DNA from: Streptomyces lomondensis
Lineage (GTDB): Bacteria; Actinomycetota; Actinomycetes; Streptomycetales; Streptomycetaceae
Assembly (NCBI RefSeq): GCF_014651035.1
Contig: NZ_BMWC01000006.1
Location: forward strand, 423,917-487,916
Direction of reading: 5' to 3'
Length of the DNA: 64,000 nucleotides
Shown here: piece after piece, positions 34,113 to 43,072 of the stretch
Position numbering within the stretch: the first letter of the stretch is position 1
How the letters are laid out: each line of letters starts with the position of its first letter
The notes under the pieces: generated by a model
Told to the model about the DNA's origin: nothing
The model's database searches: none
What the model saw: only the letters and a program-made list of their open reading frames with translations
Made by a program: the position numbers and the translations under genes

Positions 34113-35174
34113 CTAGAGGTCGACTTCCTGCATCAGCATCCCGACCTCCGTGTTGGACAGCCGCCGCAGCCAGCCCGACTTCTGGTCGCCCAGGGTGATC
34201 GGCCCGAAGGCGACCCGCACCAGCTTGTCGACCGGGAAGCCGGCCTCCGCCAGCATCCGGCGCACGATGTGCTTGCGGCCCTCGTGCAGGGTGACCTCGA
34301 CGAGGTAGTTCTTGCCGGTCTGCTGGACGACCCGGAAGTGGTCCGCGCGCGCGTAGCCGTCCTCCAGCTGGATGCCGTCCTTGAGCTGCTTGCCCAGGTC
34401 GCGCGGGATCGGACCGACGATGTGCGCGAGGTAGGTCTTCTTCACGCCGTACTTGGGGTGGGTCAGCCGGTGGGCCAGCTCGCCGTGGTTGGTGAGCAGG
34501 ATGACACCCTCGGTCTCGGTGTCGAGCCGGCCCACGTGGAAGAGCCGGGTCTCGCGGTTGGTGACGTAGTCACCGAGGCACTGTCGCCCCTCCGGGTCCT
34601 CCATGGTGGAGACGACCCCGGCGGGCTTGTTCAGCGCGAAGAACTGGTAGCTCTGCGTGGCGACGGTCAGTCCGTCGACCTTGATCTCGTCCTTCTCCGG
34701 GTCGACGCGCCGCCCCTGCTCCAGGACGATCTCGCCGTTGACCTCGACCCGGGCCTCCTCGATCAGCTCCTCGCACGCGCGCCGGGAGCCGAAGCCCGCC
34801 CGCGCGAGGACCTTCTGGATCCGCTCGCCCTCCTGCTCGGCGCCGGGGAAGGTCTTCGGGAGCTTGACCTCCTTCTTCCCCGCGTACCGGTCGCGGTTGC
34901 GCTCCTCGATCTGCGCCTCGTACTCGCGCGGGCGCGCCGGGGCCGTACGCCCCTGCTTCTGGGGCTGCTTGGGCCCGCCCTTGGCGCCGCCGCGCGCGGC
35001 ACCGCCGCGCCCGGCCTTGGGGCCGTCCTTGGTCGCCCCGGGGCCCACGTCGTAGCGGCGCTCCTCGGGGCGGGGCTTGCGGGGGCGGCCCTGCCCCTGC
35101 TTCTGGTCCCTGTCGTTGCCGGCGCCGCGGTGGTTACCGCGCCCGCCGCTCTTGCCGCTGCCGCTGCTTCGCAT
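34113..35174 (-). CDS. rluB: Large-subunit rRNA pseudouridine synthase, RluB/RsuA family
   Basis: The product is 353 residues. The first 110 residues are a basic Gly/Lys/Arg/Gln-rich tail, likely disordered and RNA-binding. An S4 domain (RIQKVLARAGFGSRRACEELI) follows. The catalytic domain has GRLDTETEGVILLTN, where the Asp is the nucleophile, and ends with HEGRKHIVRRMLAEAG. It should convert a uridine of 23S rRNA to pseudouridine. Its ATG shares a base with the scpB stop (TGATG). The scpA-scpB-rluB order is widely conserved in Gram-positive bacteria. The N-terminal tail is longer than in most relatives. Confidence 0.94.
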   Translation of the reverse strand: MRSSGSGKSGGRGNHRGAGNDRDQKQGQGRPRKPRPEERRYDVGPGATKDGPKAGRGGAARGGAKGGPKQPQKQGRTAPARPREYEAQIEERNRDRYAGKKEVKLPKTFPGAEQEGERIQKVLARAGFGSRRACEELIEEARVEVNGEIVLEQGRRVDPEKDEIKVDGLTVATQSYQFFALNKPAGVVSTMEDPEGRQCLGDYVTNRETRLFHVGRLDTETEGVILLTNHGELAHRLTHPKYGVKKTYLAHIVGPIPRDLGKQLKDGIQLEDGYARADHFRVVQQTGKNYLVEVTLHEGRKHIVRRMLAEAGFPVDKLVRVAFGPITLGDQKSGWLRRLSNTEVGMLMQEVDL

Positions 35175-35863
35175 CAAAGTTCCGTCTGGTCGTCTTCGTC
35201 GTCGGTACCCGGGGTGGCCGGGCGGCGGCCCGGCGCGTCGTCGTCTGGCGCGTCCGGGTCGAACGACGGTACGCCCTCCTGGGTCTCGGCCTCGATCGCC
35301 TCCGCCTCCGGGAGGAAGGGCGCGAGCTCCGGGAGCTCGTCCAGACCGCGCAGGCCCATCCGTTCCAGGAAGTAGTTCGTCGTCCTGTACAGGATCGCAC
35401 CTGTTTCGGGTTCCGTGCCCGCCTCCTCTATCAGACCGCGCTGCAGGAGGGTGCGCATGACGCCGTCGCAGTTGACTCCGCGGACGGCCGAGACCCGGCT
35501 GCGGCTGACCGGCTGGCGGTAGGCGACGACGGCCAGGGTCTCCAGGGCGGCCTGGGTGAGGCGGGCCTGCTGGCCGTCCAGCACGAAGCGCTCGACGGCG
35601 GGCGCGTACGCGGCGCGGGTGTAGAACCGCCAGCCGTTCGCGACGAACCGCAACTCGAAGCCGCGGCCCTGGACGGTGTACTCGTCGGCCAGCTCGCGCA
35701 GCGCGTCCGCGATCTGGCGCTTCGGCCGCTCCAGTATCTTCGCGAGGTGCTCCTCGGTCGCGGGCTCGTCCACGACCATGAGGACCGCCTCCAGGGCGGG
35801 CTTGAGGTCGAGGCCGGCGACGTCACGCAGCCCGGCCGGGGTCTCGGTGGCTTCTCGGCTCAC
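35174..35863 (-). CDS. scpB: Segregation and condensation protein ScpB
   Basis: The product is 229 residues. Two winged-helix domains are present: LKPALEAVLMVVDEPATEEHLAKIL and the second with RLTQAALETLAVVAYRQPVSRSRVSAVRGVN. An acidic, disordered C-terminal tail of about 45 residues follows. ScpB joins ScpA and SMC in the condensin that organises the chromosome. The GTG at 35863 overlaps the scpA stop (GTGA) and has AAGGAGG upstream. The stop overlaps the rluB start. Confidence 0.95.
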   Translation of the reverse strand: MSREATETPAGLRDVAGLDLKPALEAVLMVVDEPATEEHLAKILERPKRQIADALRELADEYTVQGRGFELRFVANGWRFYTRAAYAPAVERFVLDGQQARLTQAALETLAVVAYRQPVSRSRVSAVRGVNCDGVMRTLLQRGLIEEAGTEPETGAILYRTTNYFLERMGLRGLDELPELAPFLPEAEAIEAETQEGVPSFDPDAPDDDAPGRRPATPGTDDEDDQTEL

Positions 35864-37374
35864 GCCTTCTTCTCCTCCTTCGGCGGCTCGGGCGGCCGGT
35901 CGAACTCGTCGGTGACGGTCGGTGTCTCGTCCCCGTCCCCGCCGGTCCACCGCACCAGCAGCTCCCCGAGCGCGGCCTCCTGCTCCAGCGCGACGGCCTT
36001 CTCGCGGTACAGCTCCAGCAGCGCGAGGAACCGGGCCACGACGGTCAGGGTGTCGTCGGTGTCCTCGACAAGTTCCCGGAAGCTGGCCTCGCCGAGCTCC
36101 CGGAGCCGCGCGACGACGATCCCCGCCTGCTCCTGCACACTGACCAGCGGGGCGTGGATGTGGTCGACGTACACCTGCGGCTTGGGCTTGGGCTGCATCG
36201 CCTTCACGGCGAGCTTGGCGAACCCTTCGGCGCCGATGCTGATGACGACCTCGGGCAGCAGCTCGGCGTGGTGCGGCTCCAGCCCGACGGTACGCGGATA
36301 GCGCCGGGCCTCGTCGTCGAGCCGCCCGCTGAAGATGTCGGCGATCTGCTTGTACGCGCGGTACTGGAGCAGCCGCGCGAACAGCAGGTCCCGTGCCTCC
36401 AGCAACGCGAGGTCGGCCTCGTCCTCCACCTCGGCGGCGGGCAGCAGCCGGGCCGCCTTCAGATCGAGCAGGGTGGCCGCGACCACGAGGAACTCGGTCG
36501 TCTCGTCCAGATCCCAGTCCGGCCCCATCGCCCGGATGTACGCCATGAACTCGTCGGTCACCTTCGACAGCGCGACCTCGGTGACGTCCAGCTTGTGCTT
36601 GGAGATCAGCTGAAGCAGCAGATCGAAGGGGCCTTCGAAGTTCGAGAGCCGGACCCTGAAGATCCCGTCATCGCCGTCGGCCGGCGGCCGGGCGGTGTCT
36701 CCCGAGTCGCTCAGGCCACCGGCGGCGACGCCCTGTGGGGGCACCCCCTGGGCTTCCGGCTCCGGACCGGCGACATCGCCCACAGAGGCGGAAGCGAGCG
36801 TCTCGCGCCGCGCCCCGGTCCCGACGGGCCCGGCGGCCGGGCCGACGGTCCCAGCCGCCGCCACGGGCCCGGAGGCGGGACGCTCACGCCCCGCCACCGC
36901 ACGACCGGCCTCGGGCCCCGGCCCGGACGCGTGGTCCACCTCCTGGGAAACGCCCTCACGCCCCGCCCCGGCACCACCGGGCGCGGATTCCGCCCGGGGA
37001 GGCCCAGCCGCGTACTCCGGCCGGCCCGGTTCGCCCACCGCCTCCGCGGCCCCTACGCCGGACCCGGCACCACCGGTCCCGTCGAACCCCACGCCCGACT
37101 CGGCACCACCGGTCCCGTCGGAGCCCCCGGCCGACCCCGCAGCCCCGGTCCCCTCGCGCGGCCCGCCCGAGCCGACGGCGTCCGCAGGCAGCGCACCGGG
37201 CACGACCGCGTCCGTCGGCTCCACCGAGCCCGTCGACTCGACCACGTCCGCCAGTTCGACCGCGTCCATCGGCTCGGCCGGCGGAGCCACCCGCGGAGCG
37301 CCCGGCCCCCGCCCCAGCGCGCGCCGGCGGCCGGGAGGGCCGCCGGGGGGAGGTGGGGAGGCGTTCGAGGTCAT
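35860..37374 (-). CDS. scpA: Segregation and condensation protein ScpA with long N-terminal extension
   Basis: The product is 504 residues, about twice the usual length. The kleisin core starts near residue 239 (FRVRLSNFEGPFDLLLQLI) and continues with HKLDVTEVALSKVTDEFM and DETTEFLVVAATLLDLKA to the winged helix at the end. The first 238 residues are Gly/Ala/Pro/Glu-rich low complexity with no domain. ScpA links the SMC heads. I kept the ATG at 37374 because codon bias stays coding-like to that point, but an internal start nearer the core is possible. It follows the RHH gene by 18 bases. Confidence 0.9.
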   Translation of the reverse strand: MTSNASPPPPGGPPGRRRALGRGPGAPRVAPPAEPMDAVELADVVESTGSVEPTDAVVPGALPADAVGSGGPREGTGAAGSAGGSDGTGGAESGVGFDGTGGAGSGVGAAEAVGEPGRPEYAAGPPRAESAPGGAGAGREGVSQEVDHASGPGPEAGRAVAGRERPASGPVAAAGTVGPAAGPVGTGARRETLASASVGDVAGPEPEAQGVPPQGVAAGGLSDSGDTARPPADGDDGIFRVRLSNFEGPFDLLLQLISKHKLDVTEVALSKVTDEFMAYIRAMGPDWDLDETTEFLVVAATLLDLKAARLLPAAEVEDEADLALLEARDLLFARLLQYRAYKQIADIFSGRLDDEARRYPRTVGLEPHHAELLPEVVISIGAEGFAKLAVKAMQPKPKPQVYVDHIHAPLVSVQEQAGIVVARLRELGEASFRELVEDTDDTLTVVARFLALLELYREKAVALEQEAALGELLVRWTGGDGDETPTVTDEFDRPPEPPKEEKKA

Positions 37375-37392
37375 GGCCCCCGCAGGCTACCG

Positions 37393-37962
37393 CTACCGCC
37401 CGCGCAGTCGTCGTACGAGGATGCTGGCGTCCCCGCGGGTCTCCAGGTCGGCCAGGACCACGGCGACCGCCTCGCGGACGATGCGCCCGCGGTCGACGGC
37501 CAGGCCGTGCTCGCCGCGGAGCACGAGACGGGCGTGCTCCAGGTCCATGAGCTCCTCGGCCGACACGTACACCGTGATCTTCTCGTCGTGCCGCTCACGG
37601 CCGCTGGGACGGCGCGCTGCGGCCCGCCCGCGCTTACGGGGTGCCGCCGCGGCGGCACCGGCCGCACCGGCGGCAGAACCTTCCTGCGCCGCCTGCCGAC
37701 GGCCGGAGCCGGAACGGCTGCGGGACTCCCCGGCGTCAGCCGGCTCCGCGTCCGCCGCGACATGCTCCGCGCCCTCGCCGTCGCCGCCCTGCGCGGGCAC
37801 CGACTGCGGCACGTCCTCCGCGCCCGCGACCGCCGCCGCGTCGCCCTCGCCCGCCGGAGCGGGCACCCGGGCGTCGCCGTTGGCCGGACGCCTGGGCGTG
37901 GACGACTGGAGCGCCATCCCCCCTGTCGTACGGAAGAGTTCGTCGGCCCCCGGCAGACTCAC
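37393..37962 (-). CDS. Ribbon-helix-helix-like DNA-binding protein in the parA-scp operon
   Basis: The product is 189 residues. The first 120 are Ala/Gly/Arg-rich and disordered. The C-terminal about 65 residues have the layout of a ribbon-helix-helix dimer: strand EKITVYVSAEE, helix LMDLEHARLVLRG, and helix DRGRIVREAVAVVLADLE. It probably binds DNA as partner of the ParA ATPase encoded just upstream, since small RHH or ParB-like partners often follow parA. That role is inference. The GTG at 37962 overlaps the parA stop as GTGA; another in-frame GTG at 37974 is possible. Confidence 0.78.
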   Translation of the reverse strand: MSLPGADELFRTTGGMALQSSTPRRPANGDARVPAPAGEGDAAAVAGAEDVPQSVPAQGGDGEGAEHVAADAEPADAGESRSRSGSGRRQAAQEGSAAGAAGAAAAAPRKRGRAAARRPSGRERHDEKITVYVSAEELMDLEHARLVLRGEHGLAVDRGRIVREAVAVVLADLETRGDASILVRRLRGR

Positions 37963-39128
37963 TCGGCGTGACACCGGGCGAGCACCTCCCTGGCGAGCTG
38001 GCGATAGGCGGCGGCACCGACGGAGTTGGAGGCGTACGTGGTGATCGGCTCACCGGCGACCGTGGTCTCCGGGAAGCGGACCGTGCGCCCGATGACCGTG
38101 TGGTAGACGTGGTCGTCGAACGCCTCGACGACACGCGCGAGCACCTCACGGCTGTGCACCGTGCGCGAGTCGTACATCGTGGCGAGGATCCCGTCGAGCT
38201 CCAGGTCGGGGTTGAGCCGCTCCTGGACCTTCTCGATGGTCTCCGTCAGCAGGGCCACACCACGGAGGGCGAAGAACTCGCACTCCAGCGGCACGATCAC
38301 CTTGTGCGCGGCCGTCAGGGCGTTCACCGTGAGCAGGCCGAGCGAGGGCTGGCAGTCGATGACGATGAAGTCGTAGTCGGGCAGCAGCGGCTTCAGGGCG
38401 CGCTGCAGCGTCGACTCGCGGGCGACCTCGGAGACGAGCTGGACCTCGGCCGCCGACAGGTCGATGTTGCTGGGCAGCAGGTCCATGTTGGGGACCGCCG
38501 TCTTCAGCAGCACCTCGTCGGCCGCCATCCCCCGCTCCATGAGCAGGTTGTAGACGGTGAGGTCGAGTTCCATCGGGTTGACGCCGAGTCCGACCGACAG
38601 CGCGCCCTGCGGGTCGAAGTCCACGAGCAGGACCCGGCGTCCGTACTCCGCGAGCGCGGCACCCAGGTTGATGGTCGACGTCGTCTTGCCCACGCCGCCC
38701 TTCTGGTTGCACATCGCGATGATCTTCGCGGGTCCGTGGTCGGTCAGCGGGCCCGGGATCGGGAAGTACGGCAGCGGACGCCCGGTCGGGCCGATGCGCT
38801 CCCGGCGCTGTCTGGCCGCGTCGGGCGCGAGAGTGGCCGCGTACTCGGGGTCGGGCTCGTACTCCGCGTCGGGGTCGTAGAAGTGCCCCTCGGGCAGTTC
38901 GTCGTAGTCGGCGAAGTGGTTGTGGGGCGCGCCACTTCCGTCGCCGGCCATGGCGTTCACGTGATGGCCATCCATCTTCTGGTGTGCTGTGTGAGTCGCC
39001 TGCTGACTCTGGTGGGCTGCGAAGGTGCGCACAGCGACGGAGCCGACAGCCTCGAACCCCGCGGAGCCCTGGCCCCGTGCAGGCATTCCTGGTTGACCAC
39101 CCCCGGGAGTAAATGTCGACTCATTCAC
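37959..39128 (-). CDS. ParA-family chromosome-partitioning ATPase
   Basis: The product is 389 residues. A low-complexity N-terminal extension of about 130 residues, rich in His, Gln and Asp, precedes the ParA/MinD-type ATPase core. The deviant Walker A is CNQKGGVGKTT, with Lys148 and the signature Lys two residues before the Gly pair. The core also has VLLVDFDPQGALSVG (switch I) and DFIVIDCQPSLGLLTVNA (Walker B). These ATPases form dynamic dimers that move cargo or chromosome origins. This is not the origin-proximal parAB pair; the partner here is the RHH-like protein and the gene leads the scpAB operon. GTG at 39128 with AAGGAGG 11 bases upstream. Confidence 0.92.
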   Translation of the reverse strand: MNESTFTPGGGQPGMPARGQGSAGFEAVGSVAVRTFAAHQSQQATHTAHQKMDGHHVNAMAGDGSGAPHNHFADYDELPEGHFYDPDAEYEPDPEYAATLAPDAARQRRERIGPTGRPLPYFPIPGPLTDHGPAKIIAMCNQKGGVGKTTSTINLGAALAEYGRRVLLVDFDPQGALSVGLGVNPMELDLTVYNLLMERGMAADEVLLKTAVPNMDLLPSNIDLSAAEVQLVSEVARESTLQRALKPLLPDYDFIVIDCQPSLGLLTVNALTAAHKVIVPLECEFFALRGVALLTETIEKVQERLNPDLELDGILATMYDSRTVHSREVLARVVEAFDDHVYHTVIGRTVRFPETTVAGEPITTYASNSVGAAAYRQLAREVLARCHAE

Positions 39129-39512
39129 AAGTCGTCTTACCTCCTTGGTGACCAGGAAACTTCTAGACAGGTCAGCGTGGCACCATGCCGACGGTTGGCG
39201 ACTCTATGGCGTGTCGGGCGTCCGCAGCAACACAATCCGCCGGACCCGGCCCGATGTGTCGGCAATGAAACATCCCTCTGTCAAGGGCGTACGGCCGTCG
39301 CACGGCAGGTTTCACCGGTGTGCGAATCGGTTGAAGGGTTACGTTCGAGGCGAGTTGCCCGAGAATCGCGAAGTGACCATACACACATCCGGCCGGACCT
39401 TGTCGGGCAAGGTCCGGCCGGGTGCGCGGCGTTGACGGCCTGTGTTGACGTATCGCCTTTACCGGCAGGTGACTTAGCCGACTTACCGGCCTCCGGGCGC
39501 CGGGCGGGCGGC
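39129..39512. other. Intergenic region upstream of parA
   Basis: This 384-base stretch holds the parA promoter region and the hairpin downstream of ald (39389-39421). A plus-strand open frame at 39145-39435 has no ribosome site or recognisable product and is not accepted. Nothing else stands out. Confidence 0.55.
39389..39421. terminator. Terminator hairpin downstream of ald
   Basis: A perfect 14-bp stem (39389-39402 with 39408-39421) has a 5-base loop. It lies about 90 bases past the ald stop on the minus strand, between ald and parA. Confidence 0.65.
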
Positions 39513-40637
39513 TCAGCCGAGCAGCGAGGACAGCTCCACGTGCTCCACGCCGTGCGCCTCGGCGACCTCGCGGTAAACGACCTTGCCGTCATGGGTGTTG
39601 AGGCCCTTGGCCAGCGCGGGGTCGCGGCGCAGCGCGCCCGCCCAGCCGTGGTCGGCCAGTTCGACGATGTACGGCAGCGTGGCGTTGGTCAGCGCGTAGG
39701 TGGAGGTGTTGGGCACCGCGCCGGGCATGTTGGCGACGCAGTAGAAGACCGAGTTGTGGACCTGGAAGGCCGGCTCGGCGTGGGTGGTCGGACGCGAGTC
39801 CTCGAAGCAGCCGCCCTGGTCGATCGCGATGTCGACAAGGACACTTCCCGGCTTCATCCGCGAGACCAGCTCGTTGGTGACCAGCTTCGGGGCCTTGGCG
39901 CCGGGGATCAGCACCGCGCCGATGACGAGGTCGGCCTCCAGGCACGCCTTCTCCAGTTCGAAGGCGTTCGAGACCACGGTCTGGATCTTCGTGCCGAAGA
40001 TCCTGTCCGCCTCGCGGAGCTTGTTGATGTCCTTGTCGAGCAGGGTCACGTGGAAACCCATGCCGATGGCGATCTGCGCGGCGTTCCAGCCGGAGACGCC
40101 GCCGCCGATGACCACGGCCCGCCCGGCCAGCACGCCGGGGACACCGCCGGGCAGCACGCCCCGGCCGCCGTTGGCGCGCATCAGGTGGTAGGCGCCGACC
40201 TGCGGGGCGAGCCGGCCCGCGACCTCGGACATGGGGGCCAGCAGCGGCAGCGCGCGATTGGGCAGCTCCACCGTCTCGTAGGCGATCGCCGTGGTGCCGG
40301 ACTCCAGCAGGGCGTCCGTGCACTCCTTGGAGGCGGCCAGGTGCAGGTACGTGAAGAGCGTCTGGTCCTTGCGGAGGCGGTGGTACTCCTCGGCGATGGG
40401 CTCCTTGACCTTCAGCAGCAGGTCGGCCGTGGCCCACACCTCGTCGGCGGTGTCCAGGATCCGCGCACCGGCGGCCACGTACTCCTCGTCCGTGATCGAG
40501 GAGCCGACACCGGCGCCGCGCTCGATGACGACCTGGTGGCCATGACGCACCAGCTCGTGCACGCCGGCGGGGGTGATGGCCACCCGGAACTCGTTGTTCT
40601 TGACCTCGCGGGGAATGCCGACCTTCACGTCGATCAC
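39513..40637 (-). CDS. ald: L-alanine dehydrogenase
   Basis: The product is 374 residues, the family norm. The N-terminus VKVGIPREVKNNEFRVAITP and the Rossmann motif VIGGGVSGWNAAQIAIGMG (about 170) are characteristic. LKVKEP and YLHLAA carry the substrate Lys and His. It interconverts L-alanine and pyruvate with NAD and ammonium, linking nitrogen and carbon metabolism. The GTG at 40637 gives the standard N-terminus; the AAGGA site is only 2 bases away, so GTG 40628 is an alternative. An inverted repeat lies in the leader at 40662-40682. Confidence 0.96.
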   Translation of the reverse strand: MIDVKVGIPREVKNNEFRVAITPAGVHELVRHGHQVVIERGAGVGSSITDEEYVAAGARILDTADEVWATADLLLKVKEPIAEEYHRLRKDQTLFTYLHLAASKECTDALLESGTTAIAYETVELPNRALPLLAPMSEVAGRLAPQVGAYHLMRANGGRGVLPGGVPGVLAGRAVVIGGGVSGWNAAQIAIGMGFHVTLLDKDINKLREADRIFGTKIQTVVSNAFELEKACLEADLVIGAVLIPGAKAPKLVTNELVSRMKPGSVLVDIAIDQGGCFEDSRPTTHAEPAFQVHNSVFYCVANMPGAVPNTSTYALTNATLPYIVELADHGWAGALRRDPALAKGLNTHDGKVVYREVAEAHGVEHVELSSLLG

Positions 40638-40661
40638 GGTCCTTGGCTCAGGGGGTATGGG

Positions 40662-40682
40662 GGGTATTTCTTAGACATACCC
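40662..40682. promoter_or_regulatory. Inverted repeat in the ald leader
   Basis: GGGTAT-N9-ATACCC is centred 35 bases upstream of the ald start. Alanine dehydrogenase genes are often controlled by Lrp/AsnC-type regulators that bind such repeats. No regulator gene is adjacent. Confidence 0.35.
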
Positions 40683-40775
40683 GGGCACGCACGGGCGCAC
40701 CGGGAGAGACCGCAGGAGAACGTGCGGCAGAGCCAGTCTAATGAAGGTGTTCCCGCTGTCTAGCCTTTCATTGCA

Positions 40776-42815
40776 TCAATCTTCAGCGGATGCGGTACGG
40801 ATTTCGCAGGCGTCAGGTTCCTGTTCCAGGTCTGTTTCCCCGAGGAGCCGCTCGGCGGCGCCCCGGTGCAGCCCGGCCGACGCGGGGTCGCCGAGGTGTT
40901 CGAGGGTGTCGGCGACCCGCAGGTGCAGCGCGGCCTGCAACCGCGTGTCCTCGGCCCGCCGCGCCCACTCCACGGCCTCCCGGCAGGTGCGCAGCGACTC
41001 CTCGGGCCGGCCCGCGTACTCCTGGACCCGGGCCAGCTCGCTCAGGGCCCGCGCCTGGGCGGCCACGTCGCCGTTCTTGCGGTGGCCGGAGATCGCCGAG
41101 CGCCAGTTGCGCAGGGCCTCGCCGTAGCGGCCGGCGTAGGTGTGGGCGGTGGCGATCCGCCCGTACAGCCGGGCGGCGTCGGCCCGCTCGTCCCGGGCCA
41201 GCCGCTCGACCAGGGCGCGGCCGAACCAGTCGGCGGCCCGGTCGAAGTCGCCGAGTTCCAGGTGCGCGCCGCCTACGGATTCCATCGCGCGGCCGGTCGC
41301 GTACGGGTCGTTCACCTCGCGGCCGGCGTCCAGCGCGGCCCGGTAGCGCGCCAGGGCGTCGGCCGTGCGGCCGGTGCGGGCGTCGAGGTCGCCGAGGTTC
41401 AGCAGGGCGGCGGCGCGCTCGCGGGGCAGGTCGCGGCGCTCGGCCACGTCGAGGACGAGGCTGTGGATGCCGTACAGGTCGGGCGCCGCCGCCTGGGTGC
41501 CGATGTGCGCCACCATCGCCCGCACCAGCTGGGACATCAGCCGCCGGGCCAGGGTGTCCAGCTCTCCGTCGGCGACGGCGAGCCGGGCCGAGGCCAGCAG
41601 GGCGGGCCGGGTCACGCGCAGCCAGTCGGCCGCCGCGCGGGGGGTGGGGAAGCGCAGGGCGCGCGGCATGTCGAGGAGTTTCTGACGTGCCTGGGGGCTG
41701 TCGGTCTCGGTGATCGCGCGGCAGGCCTGGAGCAGCCGTACGGTCCGCTCCAGCATGCGGGCGCGGGCCAGCTGGAGTTCGGCCGGGCGCTCGTGGTGCT
41801 TGGCGAGGACGCGGAGCAGGGGGTGCAGGCAGCCGGGCACCTCGTACTGCGGCAGCGGCGAGTCCACCGCGTGCAGGAAGCCGAGGGCGACGAAGTCGTC
41901 GAGGGTGGTGCGGGCGGTGTCGACCGAGCAGCCGGCGAGGGCGGAGGCGGTCTGCGGGTCGACCAGTCCGGCCGGGGCGAGGGCGAGCAGGCGCAGCATC
42001 CGGGCGGCGGTGGCGGGCAGGGCGGCGTAGGCGAGGCGGAAGACCCGGCTCAGGGCGGTTCCCTCGGGTTCCTCGGCGCGCAGTTGCTTGGCGAGGTCGG
42101 AGACGGCCGCCTTGGGGCGGGCCGCGAGCCAGCCGCCGGCCAGCATCAGCGCGGCGGGCTGTCCCTGGCACTCCTCGGCGAGGCCCTCGGCGGCCCGGGG
42201 GTCGACGGTGATGCGGACCGAGCCGGTGTGCCGGGACAGCAGTTCCACCCCGGACTTGGCGTCCAGGCCGCCCAGGGTGCAGGGGCGGACGTCCGAGATG
42301 CCGGTCAGCGGGCCCTCGGAGACGGCGACGACCAGGCAGTCCGGGGCGTCGGGCAGCAGGGCGTCGACCTGTTCGGCGTCGGCCGCGTCGTCCAGCAGGA
42401 GCAGGGCGCGGCGGTCGGCGAGGGCGGTGCGCAGGGCGTCGGTGAGGTCGTCCTCGCAGGCTCCGGCCGGGGCCTCCTCGTCCAGGGCGGTGAGCAGGTC
42501 GCGGGCGGCGCGCTCGACGGGTACGGGGGTGCCGTCGGCGTCGGTCAGGCGGGCGCGCAGCACCCCGTCGGGGTAACGGTCCGCGACCTGCCGGGCGAGT
42601 TCCTCCGCGAGTGCGGTGCGACCCGAACCGGGTCGGCCGGCGATGAGCAGGACACGGGCGCGGGGCGGCTTGCGGCCGGCCAGCGTGTCCAGTCCGGCGC
42701 GCTCAATGTCGGCGCGCAGTTCCTTCAACTCCCGTGTGCGGCCCAGGAACTGGTTCTGCCCGGCAGCGTTCCCGGTCAGCCGCACGTCGCCTGTCTCCAC
42801 GACCTGATCCGCCAC
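40776..42815 (-). CDS. STAND-type NTPase (NB-ARC-like) with TPR repeats
   Basis: The product is 679 residues. The N-terminal NB-ARC-like NTPase has LIAGRPGSGRTALAEELA (P-loop with Arg66 where Lys is expected) and ALLLLDDA (Walker B), then a winged-helix region. Residues about 440-650 form several TPR repeats (for example AALLNLGDLDARTGRTADAL and ARLYGRIATAHTYAGRYGEAL). Such proteins act as signal-sensing switches or, in some systems, as defence ATPases. There is no effector domain. The gene stands alone and is not next to toxin or nuclease genes. GTG at 42815 with GGGAG 8 bases upstream. The P-loop change suggests weak or absent hydrolysis. Confidence 0.85.
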   Translation of the reverse strand: MADQVVETGDVRLTGNAAGQNQFLGRTRELKELRADIERAGLDTLAGRKPPRARVLLIAGRPGSGRTALAEELARQVADRYPDGVLRARLTDADGTPVPVERAARDLLTALDEEAPAGACEDDLTDALRTALADRRALLLLDDAADAEQVDALLPDAPDCLVVAVSEGPLTGISDVRPCTLGGLDAKSGVELLSRHTGSVRITVDPRAAEGLAEECQGQPAALMLAGGWLAARPKAAVSDLAKQLRAEEPEGTALSRVFRLAYAALPATAARMLRLLALAPAGLVDPQTASALAGCSVDTARTTLDDFVALGFLHAVDSPLPQYEVPGCLHPLLRVLAKHHERPAELQLARARMLERTVRLLQACRAITETDSPQARQKLLDMPRALRFPTPRAAADWLRVTRPALLASARLAVADGELDTLARRLMSQLVRAMVAHIGTQAAAPDLYGIHSLVLDVAERRDLPRERAAALLNLGDLDARTGRTADALARYRAALDAGREVNDPYATGRAMESVGGAHLELGDFDRAADWFGRALVERLARDERADAARLYGRIATAHTYAGRYGEALRNWRSAISGHRKNGDVAAQARALSELARVQEYAGRPEESLRTCREAVEWARRAEDTRLQAALHLRVADTLEHLGDPASAGLHRGAAERLLGETDLEQEPDACEIRTASAED

Positions 42816-42982
42816 GGGCCACACTCCCGTCCCACCGCACACGCAAGCCCGCCGGGACTCCGGTTCGGGCGTGTCCCAGAGCCTAGTTCACGCTCTGCAA
42901 CGTTCCAGGTGGAGCACGAGAGGCACGGCGGCCACATCCCCCGATCGGATCAACAGATCGTAGGACTGACAGCGTCAGGATC

Positions 42983-43020
42983 GCGCCCCAAAAGGGGCGC
43001 GGGGAACTGCGCGACCAGCC
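42983..43020. repeat. Streptomyces-type dispersed intergenic repeat with hairpin
   Basis: A hairpin, GCGCCCC-AAAA-GGGGCGC (42983-43000), is followed by GGGGAACTGCGCGACCAGCC. I recognise this combination as a sequence found many times between genes in Streptomyces chromosomes. It lies downstream of the Nudix gene and upstream of the STAND gene. It may serve as a terminator. Only one copy is in this window. Confidence 0.6.
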
Positions 43021-43072
43021 ACGGCGAAAGCCGCACCCGACCGACGACCTTCCCGGCATCTCCAGCGGAGCG

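Noticed and set aside
39145..39435. 96-codon plus-strand frame in the ald-parA gap
   Set aside because: It has no ribosome site or recognisable product, and it runs through the terminator hairpin.
40776..42815. STAND/TPR gene as part of an antiphage (Avs-like) system
   Set aside because: It has no effector domain or nuclease, and its neighbours are housekeeping genes. Nothing in context points to defence.
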